Shown here in pieces: positions 25,268-33,735 of a DNA stretch of 45,406 nt. The translations under genes were made by a program, and so were the position numbers. This DNA is from an uncultured Acetatifactor sp. GTDB taxonomy: Bacteria; Bacillota; Clostridia; Lachnospirales; Lachnospiraceae. Every line of letters begins with the position of its first letter. Within the stretch, counting starts at the first letter, position 1. The notes under the pieces were generated by a model. That model saw nothing but the letters and a program-made list of their open reading frames with translations. It searched no databases and was not told where the DNA came from. Location: assembly GCA_949840935.1 (NCBI GenBank), contig CATKXX010000025.1, forward strand, positions 1-45,406, given 5' to 3'.

Positions 25268-26593
25268 TTACGCCTGGCCCGCCAGATAATCGATAAACTG
25301 CTGCGCCGTCCTGCCGGAAAGCCCTCCGTGGGACAGCTCCCATCTGTTGGCCTCCAAGAGCAGCTCCTCCTCCGGCATAATCAGGCCGTGGCGCTTTGCC
25401 AGTACCTTTACAATGTTCTGGAACTGCTTCTTGTCCGGCGCGCCAAAGTAGATTGTGACGCCGAAACGTGACACCAGGGAAAGCTTCTCCTGCACCGTGT
25501 CGCCCGTATGCATGTCCTCCCGGATCTCCGCCCTGTCGCCGTAGTTTTCCCGGATCAGATGACGCCGGTTGGAGGTGGCGTAGATCAGCACATTCCCCGG
25601 CTTCTTCTCCAGCCCTCCCTCAATGACTGCCTTCAGGTATTTATATTCTATTTCAAAGTCCTCAAAGCTTAAATCGTCCATGTAAATGATGAATTTATAG
25701 TTGCGGTTCTTAATCTGGCTGATCACATCGTTCAGATCCTGGAACTGATGCTTGTATATCTCTATGATGCGGAGCCCTTTTCCGTAATATTCGTTGGCGA
25801 TCGCCTTGATACAGGAAGATTTCCCCGTACCGGCATCCCCGAACAGCAGGCAGTTGTTCGCCTTCCTGCCCGCCACAAAGGCATCCGTATTGTCGGTCAG
25901 CTTCCTCTTGGGTATCTCATAGCCCACCAGCTCATCCAGCGTCACATGGGTGATGTTCAGGATGGGATCGATATGTACTCCCGCCTGGTCATGGGATACC
26001 CGGAAGGATTTGTGGAGCCCCAGCTTTCCCACTCCATACTCCCTGTAAAATTCCGTCAGCGTGTCTTTCATTTCCTCCGGCGTGCGGTCTTTACAGAATT
26101 TCTCCGCAAGCTCGCAGATGCGGGCGCAGATCCTGGTATTGTAGACCCTGCTCTCCCGGCTGCTGCTGGCGTAATTTTGCACCAGGGCAAACTCCCCTAC
26201 CCCCAGCTTCTCAGACATATCTGTAAAATCATAATCAAAAAATTCCTTGAAGATCACAATGTCGTGGAGGGCCGCTTCGTTGATGGTTCCCTGGATTTCC
26301 CCCCGGATCTCACAGCCGCAGCTGTAGCTGTTTTCATTGTTTACCAACAGATTGGCGAGGTAACAGTGCCAGAGATTTCCGTGGAAACCGTATCTTCCCG
26401 CCAGCTCGATCAGGCGGTGGATGCAGTCATAAAAAAGCCCCTTCATCCCCCCGCCGTATGTCTTTTCCCGCCGCAACGGCATATCCTGCCGCTGCGCGGG
26501 AGGCACATCATAATTTGCCATCAGCCACGCCATGTCCCCGAGAAGCTCCCCGTCCTCCATATCCCGATATACGATCAATTCATCCTGCCGCAT
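25268..26593 (-). CDS. DUF815-family AAA-like ATPase
   Basis: The start (MRQDELIVYRDMEDGELL) is chosen for ACAGGA five bases upstream; the open frame extends 32 codons further without a ribosome site. The 441-residue protein has an N-terminal helical region, then LLFGDAGTGKSSCIKAIANEY (Walker A, about 255), FIIYMDDLSFEDFE (Walker B), ATSNRRHLIRENY (sensor 1) and a C-terminal helical lid (SGRTAQQFIDYL). DUF815 ATPases are found next to many pathways; their target is unknown. A 9-bp inverted repeat (GCCAGGCGT/ACGCCTGGC) covers its 3' end. Confidence 0.88.
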   Translation of the reverse strand: MRQDELIVYRDMEDGELLGDMAWLMANYDVPPAQRQDMPLRREKTYGGGMKGLFYDCIHRLIELAGRYGFHGNLWHCYLANLLVNNENSYSCGCEIRGEIQGTINEAALHDIVIFKEFFDYDFTDMSEKLGVGEFALVQNYASSSRESRVYNTRICARICELAEKFCKDRTPEEMKDTLTEFYREYGVGKLGLHKSFRVSHDQAGVHIDPILNITHVTLDELVGYEIPKRKLTDNTDAFVAGRKANNCLLFGDAGTGKSSCIKAIANEYYGKGLRIIEIYKHQFQDLNDVISQIKNRNYKFIIYMDDLSFEDFEIEYKYLKAVIEGGLEKKPGNVLIYATSNRRHLIRENYGDRAEIREDMHTGDTVQEKLSLVSRFGVTIYFGAPDKKQFQNIVKVLAKRHGLIMPEEELLLEANRWELSHGGLSGRTAQQFIDYLAGQA

Positions 26594-26710
26594 ATTATCC
26601 TGTCCCACATCCTTTCTTCCTGAATCACAGCCCTGCGGGATTGTATGCCAATGTCCCGGCCGTCCGCGGCCTGTATTTCGTATGGTCATTCCGTAATGTT
26701 TCCGGTGCCC

Positions 26711-27835
26711 TTAATAATTCCCCAGTATCTTCATGTTCCGTGCCTCATCCCGCAGGCCCCTCAGAGCATTCTTCACGGCGCCGTCCGCCAGATTCCCCTC
26801 AAAGTCAACGAAGAAACGGTATTCCCAGTTACGTCCCTCTATGGGGCGGCTCTCAATCTTTGTCATATTCAGGTTGTTGAAAATAAAATGGGACAGCATA
26901 CGGTACAGGGAACCGCTCTCATGGGGTACCTCAAAGCAGATGCTGATCTTCCCCGCATCCTTCCGAAAAATTTTCTGGTTGGTCACTATGATAAACCGGG
27001 TGGAATTGACATCGGAATGATTGATCCCTTTCTGAAGAATCTCCAGGCCGTAGACCTCCCCGGCGTATTCCCCTGCGATGGCTGCCTGGGTATTCAGCCC
27101 ATCCTCCGCCACCTTCTTCGCCGCAAAGGCGTTGTTCTGCATACTGATCTGCTGCCAGTCATAGCCGGCAAGGAAACGGGAGCTCTGCATCAGCGACTGG
27201 GGATGAGAATACACCGTGCAGATATCGGACAGCTTTGTCCCCGGGACTGCCAACAGGCAGTGCTCAATGCGGATGATCTGCTCCCCCACAATATAATTCT
27301 CGTACTCCTGCAGCAGGTCATAAATTTCACTGACGATCCCCGCGGTGGAATTTTCTATGGGCAGCACTGCGAAATCAGCACTTCCCTCATCGATGGCACC
27401 CATGGCTTCCCGAAAGGTATCCACATGGAAGCTTTTGATTTCCTTCCCGAAATACCGCGTCATGGCCGCCTGGGAATAGGCGCCCTCCGCCCCCTGGAAC
27501 ACCACTCTCGCTTCCCGGGTCTCCAGCGCGTCCACCCCGATAAAGGGAAGCTTCCCCTGGCTGCCGTTTTCCGCCAGAAGCCGGTACTGAAGCTTCCTGC
27601 TCATGGACATGATCTGCTGAAAAAGCTCCTCAATGCCCTGGCTGTTAAAATCATTGTGGGTCAGGGCCTTCACCCTTGCAAGCTTCTCTGCCTCGCGCTG
27701 CCTGTCGAAGACCTTTTTCCCCGTCTCAATCTTATATTCCGCCACCTGCCCGCAGATCTCCATACGCTTCTCATACAATTCCACGATCTGCGCGTCGATG
27801 ACATCCAGTTTGTCCCTCAGTTCCAGTAAATCCAT
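26711..27835 (-). CDS. pheA: P-protein: chorismate mutase / prephenate dehydratase
   Basis: The start MDLLELRDKLDVIDAQIV has AAGGAG 8 bases upstream; a longer open frame reaches 27952 without a site and would run into the promoter. The N-terminal chorismate mutase (1-90) is AroQ type. Prephenate dehydratase follows, with VVFQGAEGAYSQAA, ENSTAGIV (catalytic Thr) and STRFIIVTNQ. The ACT domain carries GSLYRMLSHF and ESRPIEGRNWEYRFFVDF, the phenylalanine-binding region. Together these convert chorismate to phenylpyruvate under phenylalanine feedback. Length 374, usual for this fusion. Confidence 0.95.
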   Translation of the reverse strand: MDLLELRDKLDVIDAQIVELYEKRMEICGQVAEYKIETGKKVFDRQREAEKLARVKALTHNDFNSQGIEELFQQIMSMSRKLQYRLLAENGSQGKLPFIGVDALETREARVVFQGAEGAYSQAAMTRYFGKEIKSFHVDTFREAMGAIDEGSADFAVLPIENSTAGIVSEIYDLLQEYENYIVGEQIIRIEHCLLAVPGTKLSDICTVYSHPQSLMQSSRFLAGYDWQQISMQNNAFAAKKVAEDGLNTQAAIAGEYAGEVYGLEILQKGINHSDVNSTRFIIVTNQKIFRKDAGKISICFEVPHESGSLYRMLSHFIFNNLNMTKIESRPIEGRNWEYRFFVDFEGNLADGAVKNALRGLRDEARNMKILGNY

Positions 27836-27913
27836 GCTGTCCGCTCCTTCTTTCATTCTGTATATTTCCTGACCTTTTACCGTTTTATAATTCCAGTCTT
27901 TTCCATAAGGTAT

Positions 27914-27940
27914 ATTATACTTAATCTTATACCAAAACAA
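27914..27940 (-). promoter_or_regulatory. Likely pheA promoter
   Basis: On the minus strand TTGTTT (27935-27940), a 15-base spacer and TATAAT (27914-27919). The spacing is short, so the -35 box may be one base offset. It is back to back with the divergent promoter at 27943. Confidence 0.5.
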
Positions 27941-27942
27941 TC

Positions 27943-27971
27943 TTGATAGCAAGTAAAAAGAGTTGTATACT
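27943..27971 (+). promoter_or_regulatory. Promoter of the DUF5050 gene
   Basis: TTGATA (27943-27948), 17-base spacer, TATACT (27966-27971), about 115 bases before the start codon. The two -35 boxes of this and the pheA promoter are two bases apart, so one polymerase would exclude the other. Confidence 0.65.
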
Positions 27972-28087
27972 TAAGGGTAAGGAATTATTTCCGGGAGGCA
28001 CCATTTGGTATCATATGCCGGAGGGATGCAGCCAGAGGAACTATAATCCAGAATAAATCATTAAAATGTGAAAGGCATGGGTATATC

Positions 28088-29113
28088 ATGAATAAAACGC
28101 AAAAAGGAATCATAATCGGGGTCACAGTGGCATTACTGCTGATCACTCTGTTTGTCGCAATGTTCTTCCTCAACCGCATACATATGAACCCGGAGGGCAC
28201 GGTAGGCAACACAGCAGGCAATCTGAATAACCGCGGGCTTTTCTGTGAGTATAACGGGACGGTATATTTCTCCAATTCTTACGACGGCGGCAGCCTCTAC
28301 TCCATGGATCCCGGCGAGGGCAATATCCGAAAGCTGAATTCCATGGTGGTACAGAATATCCTGGCCGGCGGCAGATACCTGTACTATTTCCAGACCGGCG
28401 CCACACCCACTTCCGGCTTCGGGCAGGTACAGGGCATGAAGTCCTTTGACCGCTGCGACTTAAACGGCAGGAATACCAACGCCCTGACCAAGGATGTGGT
28501 GGTTACGGCACAGCTGGTAAACAATTACCTCTATATGCTGGTTGCCACGAATTCCGGCCCTTCCTTTTACAAGCTGAAGATTGACAAAACGGATAAGACC
28601 GTACTTGCTTCCCTTTCCATCAACCCTGCCTGCGCGCAGGACGGCGTCATCTATTATAACGGTGTGGAGACCGACCATTATCTGTACGCGCTGAACACGG
28701 AGGGCGATACCATCTCCGAGCTGTGGGCAGGCAATCTCTGGTATCCCATCCTTTCAGGCGATTATGTCTATTATATGGATGTGGCTGAGAATTACAGGCT
28801 CTGCCGCTACTCCCTGTCCCAGGATGTGATCGAGGTGCTGACCAATGACAGAGTGGATTGCTTTAACGTAGGGAGCGGTTTCATCTATTATCAGAAGAAC
28901 GACAGCGTATCACCGCAGCTGATCTGTATGAGGACGGACGGCTCGGACGCCTTTGTAGTCGCTGAGGGCACATACACCAACATCAACATGACCTCCCAGT
29001 ACGTCTATTTCAAGGCATTTGATGACGATATTACCACTTACCATTCCTTCCTGGGCACCAGCAGTTATTCTGACTTTACCGCAGCGCTTGAGGCGATACC
29101 AGCCGCCAAGTAA
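28088..29113 (+). CDS. DUF5050-domain membrane-anchored beta-propeller protein
   Basis: The 341-residue protein has an N-terminal membrane anchor (8-28) and an external domain made of repeated strands with aromatic YYF/IYY motifs: GTVYFSNSYDGGSLYSMD, RYLYYFQTG, DGVIYYNG, GDYVYYMDV, GFIYYQKND and QYVYFKAFD. This is the DUF5050 pattern, a propeller-like fold thought to bind surface ligands. No enzyme motif. It has its own promoter. Confidence 0.85.
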   Translation: MNKTQKGIIIGVTVALLLITLFVAMFFLNRIHMNPEGTVGNTAGNLNNRGLFCEYNGTVYFSNSYDGGSLYSMDPGEGNIRKLNSMVVQNILAGGRYLYYFQTGATPTSGFGQVQGMKSFDRCDLNGRNTNALTKDVVVTAQLVNNYLYMLVATNSGPSFYKLKIDKTDKTVLASLSINPACAQDGVIYYNGVETDHYLYALNTEGDTISELWAGNLWYPILSGDYVYYMDVAENYRLCRYSLSQDVIEVLTNDRVDCFNVGSGFIYYQKNDSVSPQLICMRTDGSDAFVVAEGTYTNINMTSQYVYFKAFDDDITTYHSFLGTSSYSDFTAALEAIPAAK

Positions 29114-29146
29114 TGGCGGCGGCCAAATAGCGACGGCCAAGTAATA

Positions 29147-29491
29147 TCATTCCTCAATATGATCCAGTCCCTGGCTGAGTATCGTCACAATGTGGTCGTC
29201 AGCCAGGGAGTAAAAGATGGTCTTTCCGTCCCTGCGGTTTTTTACCAGATCCATCTGCTTCAGCACTCTCAGCTGGTGGGAGATTGCCGACTGGGACATT
29301 CCCAGGACGGCGGCTATGTCGTAGACGCACATTTCCGAGCTCAGAAGGACATACAGGATTTTAAGCCTTGTCCCGTCCCCGAATACCTTGAACAGCTCCG
29401 CCAGATCCTGCAGCTCCTCCTCCGGCGGCATTTTTTCATCTATAACCTTTAAGATATGTTCGTTTACATGGATATAAGCAGGTGTCTCCAT
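29147..29491 (-). CDS. ArsR/SmtB-family metal sensor with an SmtB-type alpha-5 zinc site
   Basis: The 114-residue winged-helix protein has the recognition helix MSQSAISHQLRVLKQ and the wing RRDGKTIFYSL. The C-terminal alpha-5 helix reads DDHIVTILSQGLDHIEE: Asp98, His100, His111 and Glu114 occupy the spacing of Asp104, His106, His117 and Glu120 of SmtB, so zinc (or cobalt) sensing is expected. The alpha-3 arsenic/lead type CVC motif is reduced to one cysteine (SSEMCVYD, Cys55). The target operon is not obvious; neighbours are a DUF5050 protein and the divergent NusG-II gene. Confidence 0.88.
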   Translation of the reverse strand: METPAYIHVNEHILKVIDEKMPPEEELQDLAELFKVFGDGTRLKILYVLLSSEMCVYDIAAVLGMSQSAISHQLRVLKQMDLVKNRRDGKTIFYSLADDHIVTILSQGLDHIEE

Positions 29492-29619
29492 CGCATTCTT
29501 CCTTTCGCTGAAGATATTTCACACATGGCTCGTGGCAGGCTGTTTTTGATTCGTTGCTTACTACATCTTACCACAAAATACTCCTGTCCCGCAAATTATT
29601 TTATTAAGAGGAATTTCCA

Positions 29620-30015
29620 TTGCAGCAGCGCAGTTATAAAATAGCAGTAGTCTTTATAATAACCCTTTTATGTCTGGTGCTGGGCCTGAGTATGGCCGCC
29701 ATATTGCGGCCTGCCTCCCGCGGTACGGATTATATTGCGGATATCTACCAGGACGGCAGCTTACTGGCAAGCTTTCCCCTGGACGGCTCGGGCGATACCC
29801 GCCGCTTTATCGTTACCGGTGAGAACGGGTGCTTTAACGAAATCGAAATCCGCCCCCGCACCATCGGCATCGTATCCGCCAGCTGCCCGGACAAGCTATG
29901 TGTACATCAGGGCTTTATCGGCGCCCCCGGCCTGCCCGTGGTCTGCCTGCCAAACAGGCTGGTCATACAGCTCAGGGAAGCGGAACCCGGGGCCGTTGAT
30001 GCAGTGGCCTACTGA
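29620..30015 (+). CDS. NusG domain II-containing membrane-anchored protein
   Basis: Translation appears to start at TTG (29620-29622), because AAGAGGA lies 7 bases upstream and no in-frame ATG gives a full protein. The 131 residues include a membrane span (8-29) and an external NusG-II fold: DGSLLASFPLDGSG, GCFNEIEIRPRTIGIVSASC and DKLCVHQGFIGAPGLPVVCLPNRLVI. Three conserved cysteines are present. This family is regularly next to a Gx transporter gene, as here (96 bases downstream). Its molecular role is not established. Confidence 0.85.
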   Translation: MQQRSYKIAVVFIITLLCLVLGLSMAAILRPASRGTDYIADIYQDGSLLASFPLDGSGDTRRFIVTGENGCFNEIEIRPRTIGIVSASCPDKLCVHQGFIGAPGLPVVCLPNRLVIQLREAEPGAVDAVAY

Positions 30016-30110
30016 GAGCCTGAATGCCCCCCAAAACCGCCCGCGGGAATCAAAGCCGCGCTTCGGGAGCCTTATATAGTTATGGCATGGATTATGGTAT
30101 GGAGAATATG

Positions 30111-30620
30111 ATGGACAAAAACATGTCTTTACGAAAATTAACCACCCTGGGCCTGTATACCGCGCTGTCCCTGGCCGTCTACGCCATAGAGAGCGCAATC
30201 CCGCCCCTGATCCCCCTTCCGGGCATCAAGCTGGGGCTTGCCAATATTGTCACTCTGATCCTGCTGCAACACTACACTGCAAGGGATGCCTTCCTGGTAC
30301 TGACCGCCAGGCTGCTGCTGTCCGCCCTCCTGTTCGGCCAGGCATTAAGCCTGCTCTACAGCCTGGCAGGCGGCCTGTTAAGCTTCGCTGTGATGTATCC
30401 GGCAAACCGTCTTCTGCAGAAGAAGCTGCCCTTCCTCACAGGAGCCCTGGGCGGCCTCTTTCATAACCTGGGACAACTGGGCACCGCCTGGGCCATCACC
30501 GCCACAGCGGGAATATTCGCCTATCTGCCCTACCTGGCCGTAAGCGGGATCCTGGCCGGGCTGTTTACCGGGCTGTGCGCGCACTTTGCGGGACGGTATA
30601 TGATTTCCCGCTTAAAATAA
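30111..30620 (+). CDS. Gx transporter family protein (heptaprenyl diphosphate synthase component I-like)
   Basis: The ATG at 30111 is chosen because GGAG lies six bases upstream; an open frame reaches 30024 with other ATGs. The product of about 169 residues has five or six membrane spans and the motif PLIPLPGIKLGLANIVTLILL, then TARDAFLVLTARLLLSALLFGQ and GGLFHNLGQLGTAW. This is COG4769, ECF-type substrate-binding-like membrane proteins. The substrate is unknown. It likely forms an operon with the NusG-II gene. Confidence 0.87.
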   Translation: MDKNMSLRKLTTLGLYTALSLAVYAIESAIPPLIPLPGIKLGLANIVTLILLQHYTARDAFLVLTARLLLSALLFGQALSLLYSLAGGLLSFAVMYPANRLLQKKLPFLTGALGGLFHNLGQLGTAWAITATAGIFAYLPYLAVSGILAGLFTGLCAHFAGRYMISRLK

Positions 30621-30673
30621 CGTATCAGACCAGCTCTCGCATTCCCAAAGAGGCGGGCTGCTCATCTTACATT

Positions 30674-31549
30674 TCATGTGAAGACGTTCCGTTCACACGG
30701 CAATTCACGTCCCCCTCCTCCCCGGAGGGTGTCCAGAAGCTGTGTCACCGTCTTTCCCAGAACAGGATGCCTGTAGTCCGGCGCAATCGCACTTAAGGGT
30801 TCCAGCACAAATTCACGGTTCTCCATATCCCGGTGAGGGATCACCAGGCTTTCCTCCTCATACACCAGTTTATCATAGAAAATAATATCCAGATCCAATG
30901 TCCTGGGGCCCCAGCGCAGCTTACGCACCCTCCCCGCCGCCGCTTCCACCTCATGCAGCGCTTCCAGCAGCCCGGAGGGGCCAAGCAGGGTTTCCAGCTC
31001 CAGGGCCCCATTCAGGAAATCCTCCTGCTCCACGCCCCCATAAGGCTTGGTCACAATAAGGTCAGACACCCTGCGCAGGACAATCAGCGGATGCGCCTTT
31101 AACGCTTCCACGGCCTCCCGGATGTACTGTTCCCTGTCGCCCATATTGGAACCCACGCTCAGATATGCCCTGTGCCATCCTCTCCGTATTTTGACGGAAA
31201 CGCAGCCAAAGGGCAGGCTGATGGGAGCCTCCGGTTTTTGTATCTCCAAATCCAGGGCAGATATCAGCTCATATTTCAGCAGGATTGCCCGGGCCAGCTT
31301 TTCCGCCGCCGCCTCCAATAGATTACAGGTGTTTTCTTTCATCCAATCCGTTATAAAGAAACACACGTCACCGTAATTCGTGGAATGTTCCAGCTGATCG
31401 GAATTCCCCGCCCGGCGCGTGTCCGTGTACAGCACCGCATTGACAATAAACGTCTGCCCATCCCGTTTCTCCTCAGGGAATACGCCGTGCCTGGCGAACA
31501 CCTCCAGCCCTTCTATACGGATTTCATCCGTTGCACTTTCCAGATACAT
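30674..31549 (-). CDS. folBK: Bifunctional dihydroneopterin aldolase / HPPK
   Basis: The 291-residue fusion carries FolB first (1-120), with GLEVFARHGVFPEEKRDGQ, NYGDVCFFI and LLEAAAEKLARAI. FolK follows (125-290), with AYLSVGSNMGDREQYIREAV, EQEDFLNGALELE, RKLRWGPRTLDLDIIFYD and IPHRDMENREFVLEPL. It converts dihydroneopterin to 6-hydroxymethyldihydropterin and then to its diphosphate, the substrate of FolP. It is the last gene of the folate operon. Confidence 0.95.
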   Translation of the reverse strand: MYLESATDEIRIEGLEVFARHGVFPEEKRDGQTFIVNAVLYTDTRRAGNSDQLEHSTNYGDVCFFITDWMKENTCNLLEAAAEKLARAILLKYELISALDLEIQKPEAPISLPFGCVSVKIRRGWHRAYLSVGSNMGDREQYIREAVEALKAHPLIVLRRVSDLIVTKPYGGVEQEDFLNGALELETLLGPSGLLEALHEVEAAAGRVRKLRWGPRTLDLDIIFYDKLVYEEESLVIPHRDMENREFVLEPLSAIAPDYRHPVLGKTVTQLLDTLRGGGGRELPCERNVFT

Positions 31550-31577
31550 ATTTCACGCCTCCTTTATGGGACTGCTC

Positions 31578-32246
31578 TCACTGTTTTCCCGATTCCAATA
31601 CAGGCAGGCTGTTCAGACTGACAGCCTCCAATGTCTGTAACTGCTGTACCGCCAACTGCCGGAGCAATTCCATTCTCTCTTTCTGTTTCTTTCCCTGATG
31701 GATCAGAACCGCATTATAGCTTTCCAGATTTGCAGGCACCAGTAACTGATTCAATGTTGCAATATCTCTCATATTTCCCTTGGCCGCAGGATTTTCATCT
31801 TTCCACTGCTTCGCCGTCTTTCCAAACAAGACGACTTTTAACATATCCGCTTCGTTTGCATACGTATAAGATATCTGGGCGGGCGTCAATTCCGGCGGTA
31901 TAAGATTATCTTTAATGGCATCCGTATGTATCCTGTAATTTAATTTGGAAATTTCCCTGTTTAAATTCCAGTTTAAAGACAGTCTGCTGTTCTCGTCTGC
32001 CTTTAATCTCCTATAATCTTTCATAATATATAGTTGAAATTCGGGGGAAATCCAAGTTGCAAATGACATAGCAATATCGCTGTGGGCATACGTACCGCCA
32101 TATCGCCCTGCCTTGGAGACAATTCCCACAGCCCCTGTCGCTTCTATCCACTTTTTGGGCGACATGGTAAATGCGTTTGCTCCCGCCTGCTTTTTAAACC
32201 CCTCGAATTCGAGGGGGTTAAAGTCCGGATTATGAAGCCGTTCACA
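31578..32246 (-). pseudogene. N-terminally truncated KilA-N domain gene
   Basis: The longest frame with a start (ATG at 32163-32165) gives 195 residues: MSPKKWIEATGAVGIVSKAG, YGGTYAHSDIAMSFATWISP and EFQLYIMKDYRRLKADE, the second half of the KilA-N DNA-binding domain. The same frame continues upstream to 32246 with HNPDFNPLEFEGFKKQ, which is also KilA-N, but then meets TGA TGA. The N-terminal part of the domain is gone. KilA-N genes come from phages and other mobile DNA. Here it lies between folP and folBK. An 18-bp perfect palindrome (32199-32216) falls in the remnant. It may still make the 195-residue protein. Confidence 0.75.
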
Positions 32247-32283
32247 TCATCACTGAATTATCTTCATCGGTATTACAGCCGCC

Positions 32284-33096
32284 TCACCGCGCCCCATACA
32301 AAATCGCCTCCGTCATCTTAATCGCGCGGACATTAGCCTCCACATCATGTACCCGGACGAACATACATCCCTTCATCACTCCCATGACCGTAGTAACCAG
32401 AGTCCCTTCCACCCGCTGATCCGCGGGCAGACCCAGGGTGAGCCCGATAACGGACTTGCGGCTGCAGCCCAGCAGGAGCGGGCAGCCCAGCTCTCCCAGG
32501 CACTCCAGGCGGCGGATGACCTCCAGATTCTGCTCATAGCTCTTGGCAAAACCCACTCCCGGATCCAGCAGGATTCTGTCTCTGTGGATTCCGGCCTGAT
32601 CCGCCAGCTTCAGCGACTCTGACAACTCCGCCTTTACCTCCTCCATAAAGGAACGGTATCCGGCGCTCTCCTTGTTATGCATCAGACAGCAGGGCAGGCC
32701 GCTCCCTGAAATCACAGCCGCCATTCTTTCATCATATTTCAGCCCCCAAATATCATTGATCAGATCCGCCCCGGCGGCTATCCCCGCTTGCGCCACCTCC
32801 GCCTTGTATGTATCCAGCGACACGGGCACATCAAAATTCCCCTTCACCGCCTCGATCACCGGCGCCACCCTGGCAATCTCCTCCTCCGGGGAAACCGGCG
32901 TATAACCGGGCCTGGTGGACTCGCCCCCTATATCAATGAGGTCGGCCCCCTCCTTCAGCATTTCTTCCACATGCCTTAACGCCCTGTCCCTGTCATTCCA
33001 TTTCCCGCCATCGGAAAAGGAATCCGGGGTCACATTCAGGATTCCCATGACGTAAGTGTGTCCCTTTGTCGCATATTCCCTGCCGCCAATTTTCAT
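32284..33096 (-). CDS. folP: Dihydropteroate synthase
   Basis: The TIM-barrel enzyme joins the pterin diphosphate to p-aminobenzoate. Motifs are MGILNVTPDSFSDGG (loop 1, metal/Asn), IDIGGESTRPGYTPV (loop 2), the NDIWG region (LINDIWGL), CLMHNK, LLDPGVGFAKSYEQN, LGCSRKSVIG and VRVHDVEANV. The start at 33094-33096 (MKIGGREYATKGHTYV) is used; ATG codons 4 and 11 codons upstream are also possible and lie closer to AAAGGA. Gene order is folC-folE-HD-folP. Confidence 0.95.
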   Translation of the reverse strand: MKIGGREYATKGHTYVMGILNVTPDSFSDGGKWNDRDRALRHVEEMLKEGADLIDIGGESTRPGYTPVSPEEEIARVAPVIEAVKGNFDVPVSLDTYKAEVAQAGIAAGADLINDIWGLKYDERMAAVISGSGLPCCLMHNKESAGYRSFMEEVKAELSESLKLADQAGIHRDRILLDPGVGFAKSYEQNLEVIRRLECLGELGCPLLLGCSRKSVIGLTLGLPADQRVEGTLVTTVMGVMKGCMFVRVHDVEANVRAIKMTEAILYGAR

Positions 33097-33199
33097 ATTT
33101 TTTATCATTCCTTTCCAAAGCACAAACAAGTTGTGAAAGTTTTGTCAAATTCTTTCTCTCTTTTCTCCATTTCTGCGCTGTTTTTCTGATAACATCCTG

Positions 33200-33682
33200 C
33201 TAAAACTTTATCGTAAGGTTCTTCCTGCTGCCCTTCCAGTTACAGTCTTTCTCCGCCGGGCAGGCAAAGCAGGCACGGCTGGCCTTGTCCGCCCGGTACA
33301 AAATCCCCGTCAGGCCGGGGGCCGAAGCGGAAGCATCGTCCCTGTGGGCAAGGATGGCCTTTACAATCCCATCCGCATCATCCCCGCTAAATCCGCAGTC
33401 CTGCAGGATGGGAGCCGCCAGCCGGGCGCCGGCCTGTTCATGGGGGATTCCCTGGCTGTACTGCAGATGCTTTCCGATATCATGCAAAAGCCCCGCCGCA
33501 TAGATGATTTCTTCCTCTATCCCCTGCCGTTCCTTCAGATTCAGTATCATCCCGATTCTGGCCACATCCAGGAAATGCGCCATATCATGACGGCAGAAGC
33601 AACGATCTGCTTCTGCCGCCTGATTCTTCCCCAGACATTCCACAAATGAACGATGTCCTAATATTCTGTCTATTCTCTCCAT
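33200..33682 (-). CDS. HD-domain phosphohydrolase in the folate operon
   Basis: The 160-residue protein has the HD metal site: His32 and His36 (RHDMAH), His67-Asp68 (LLHDIGKH), His81, His113 (LAHR) and Asp132 (ADKASR). Cysteines are unusually abundant: Cys28, Cys30, Cys138, Cys141 and Cys147. The gene lies between folE and folP. No Nudix NudB/FolQ gene is in the operon, so it may remove phosphates from dihydroneopterin triphosphate; HD-family MptB of archaea acts on a related pterin. That role is inference; a nucleotide phosphohydrolase or RNA-related role remains possible. Confidence 0.85.
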   Translation of the reverse strand: MERIDRILGHRSFVECLGKNQAAEADRCFCRHDMAHFLDVARIGMILNLKERQGIEEEIIYAAGLLHDIGKHLQYSQGIPHEQAGARLAAPILQDCGFSGDDADGIVKAILAHRDDASASAPGLTGILYRADKASRACFACPAEKDCNWKGSRKNLTIKF

Positions 33683-33735
33683 TGTAAACCTCTTATCATT
33701 TCATACGCTGTTTCCGGGTGGTATGTCCACTGTCT

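Noticed and set aside
29620..30015. Alternative frame at 29735-30079 as a gene
   Set aside because: It overlaps the NusG-II gene in another frame and has no family features.
33130..33199. Promoter or terminator between the HD gene and folP
   Set aside because: T-rich stretches are present but no stem of convincing length.
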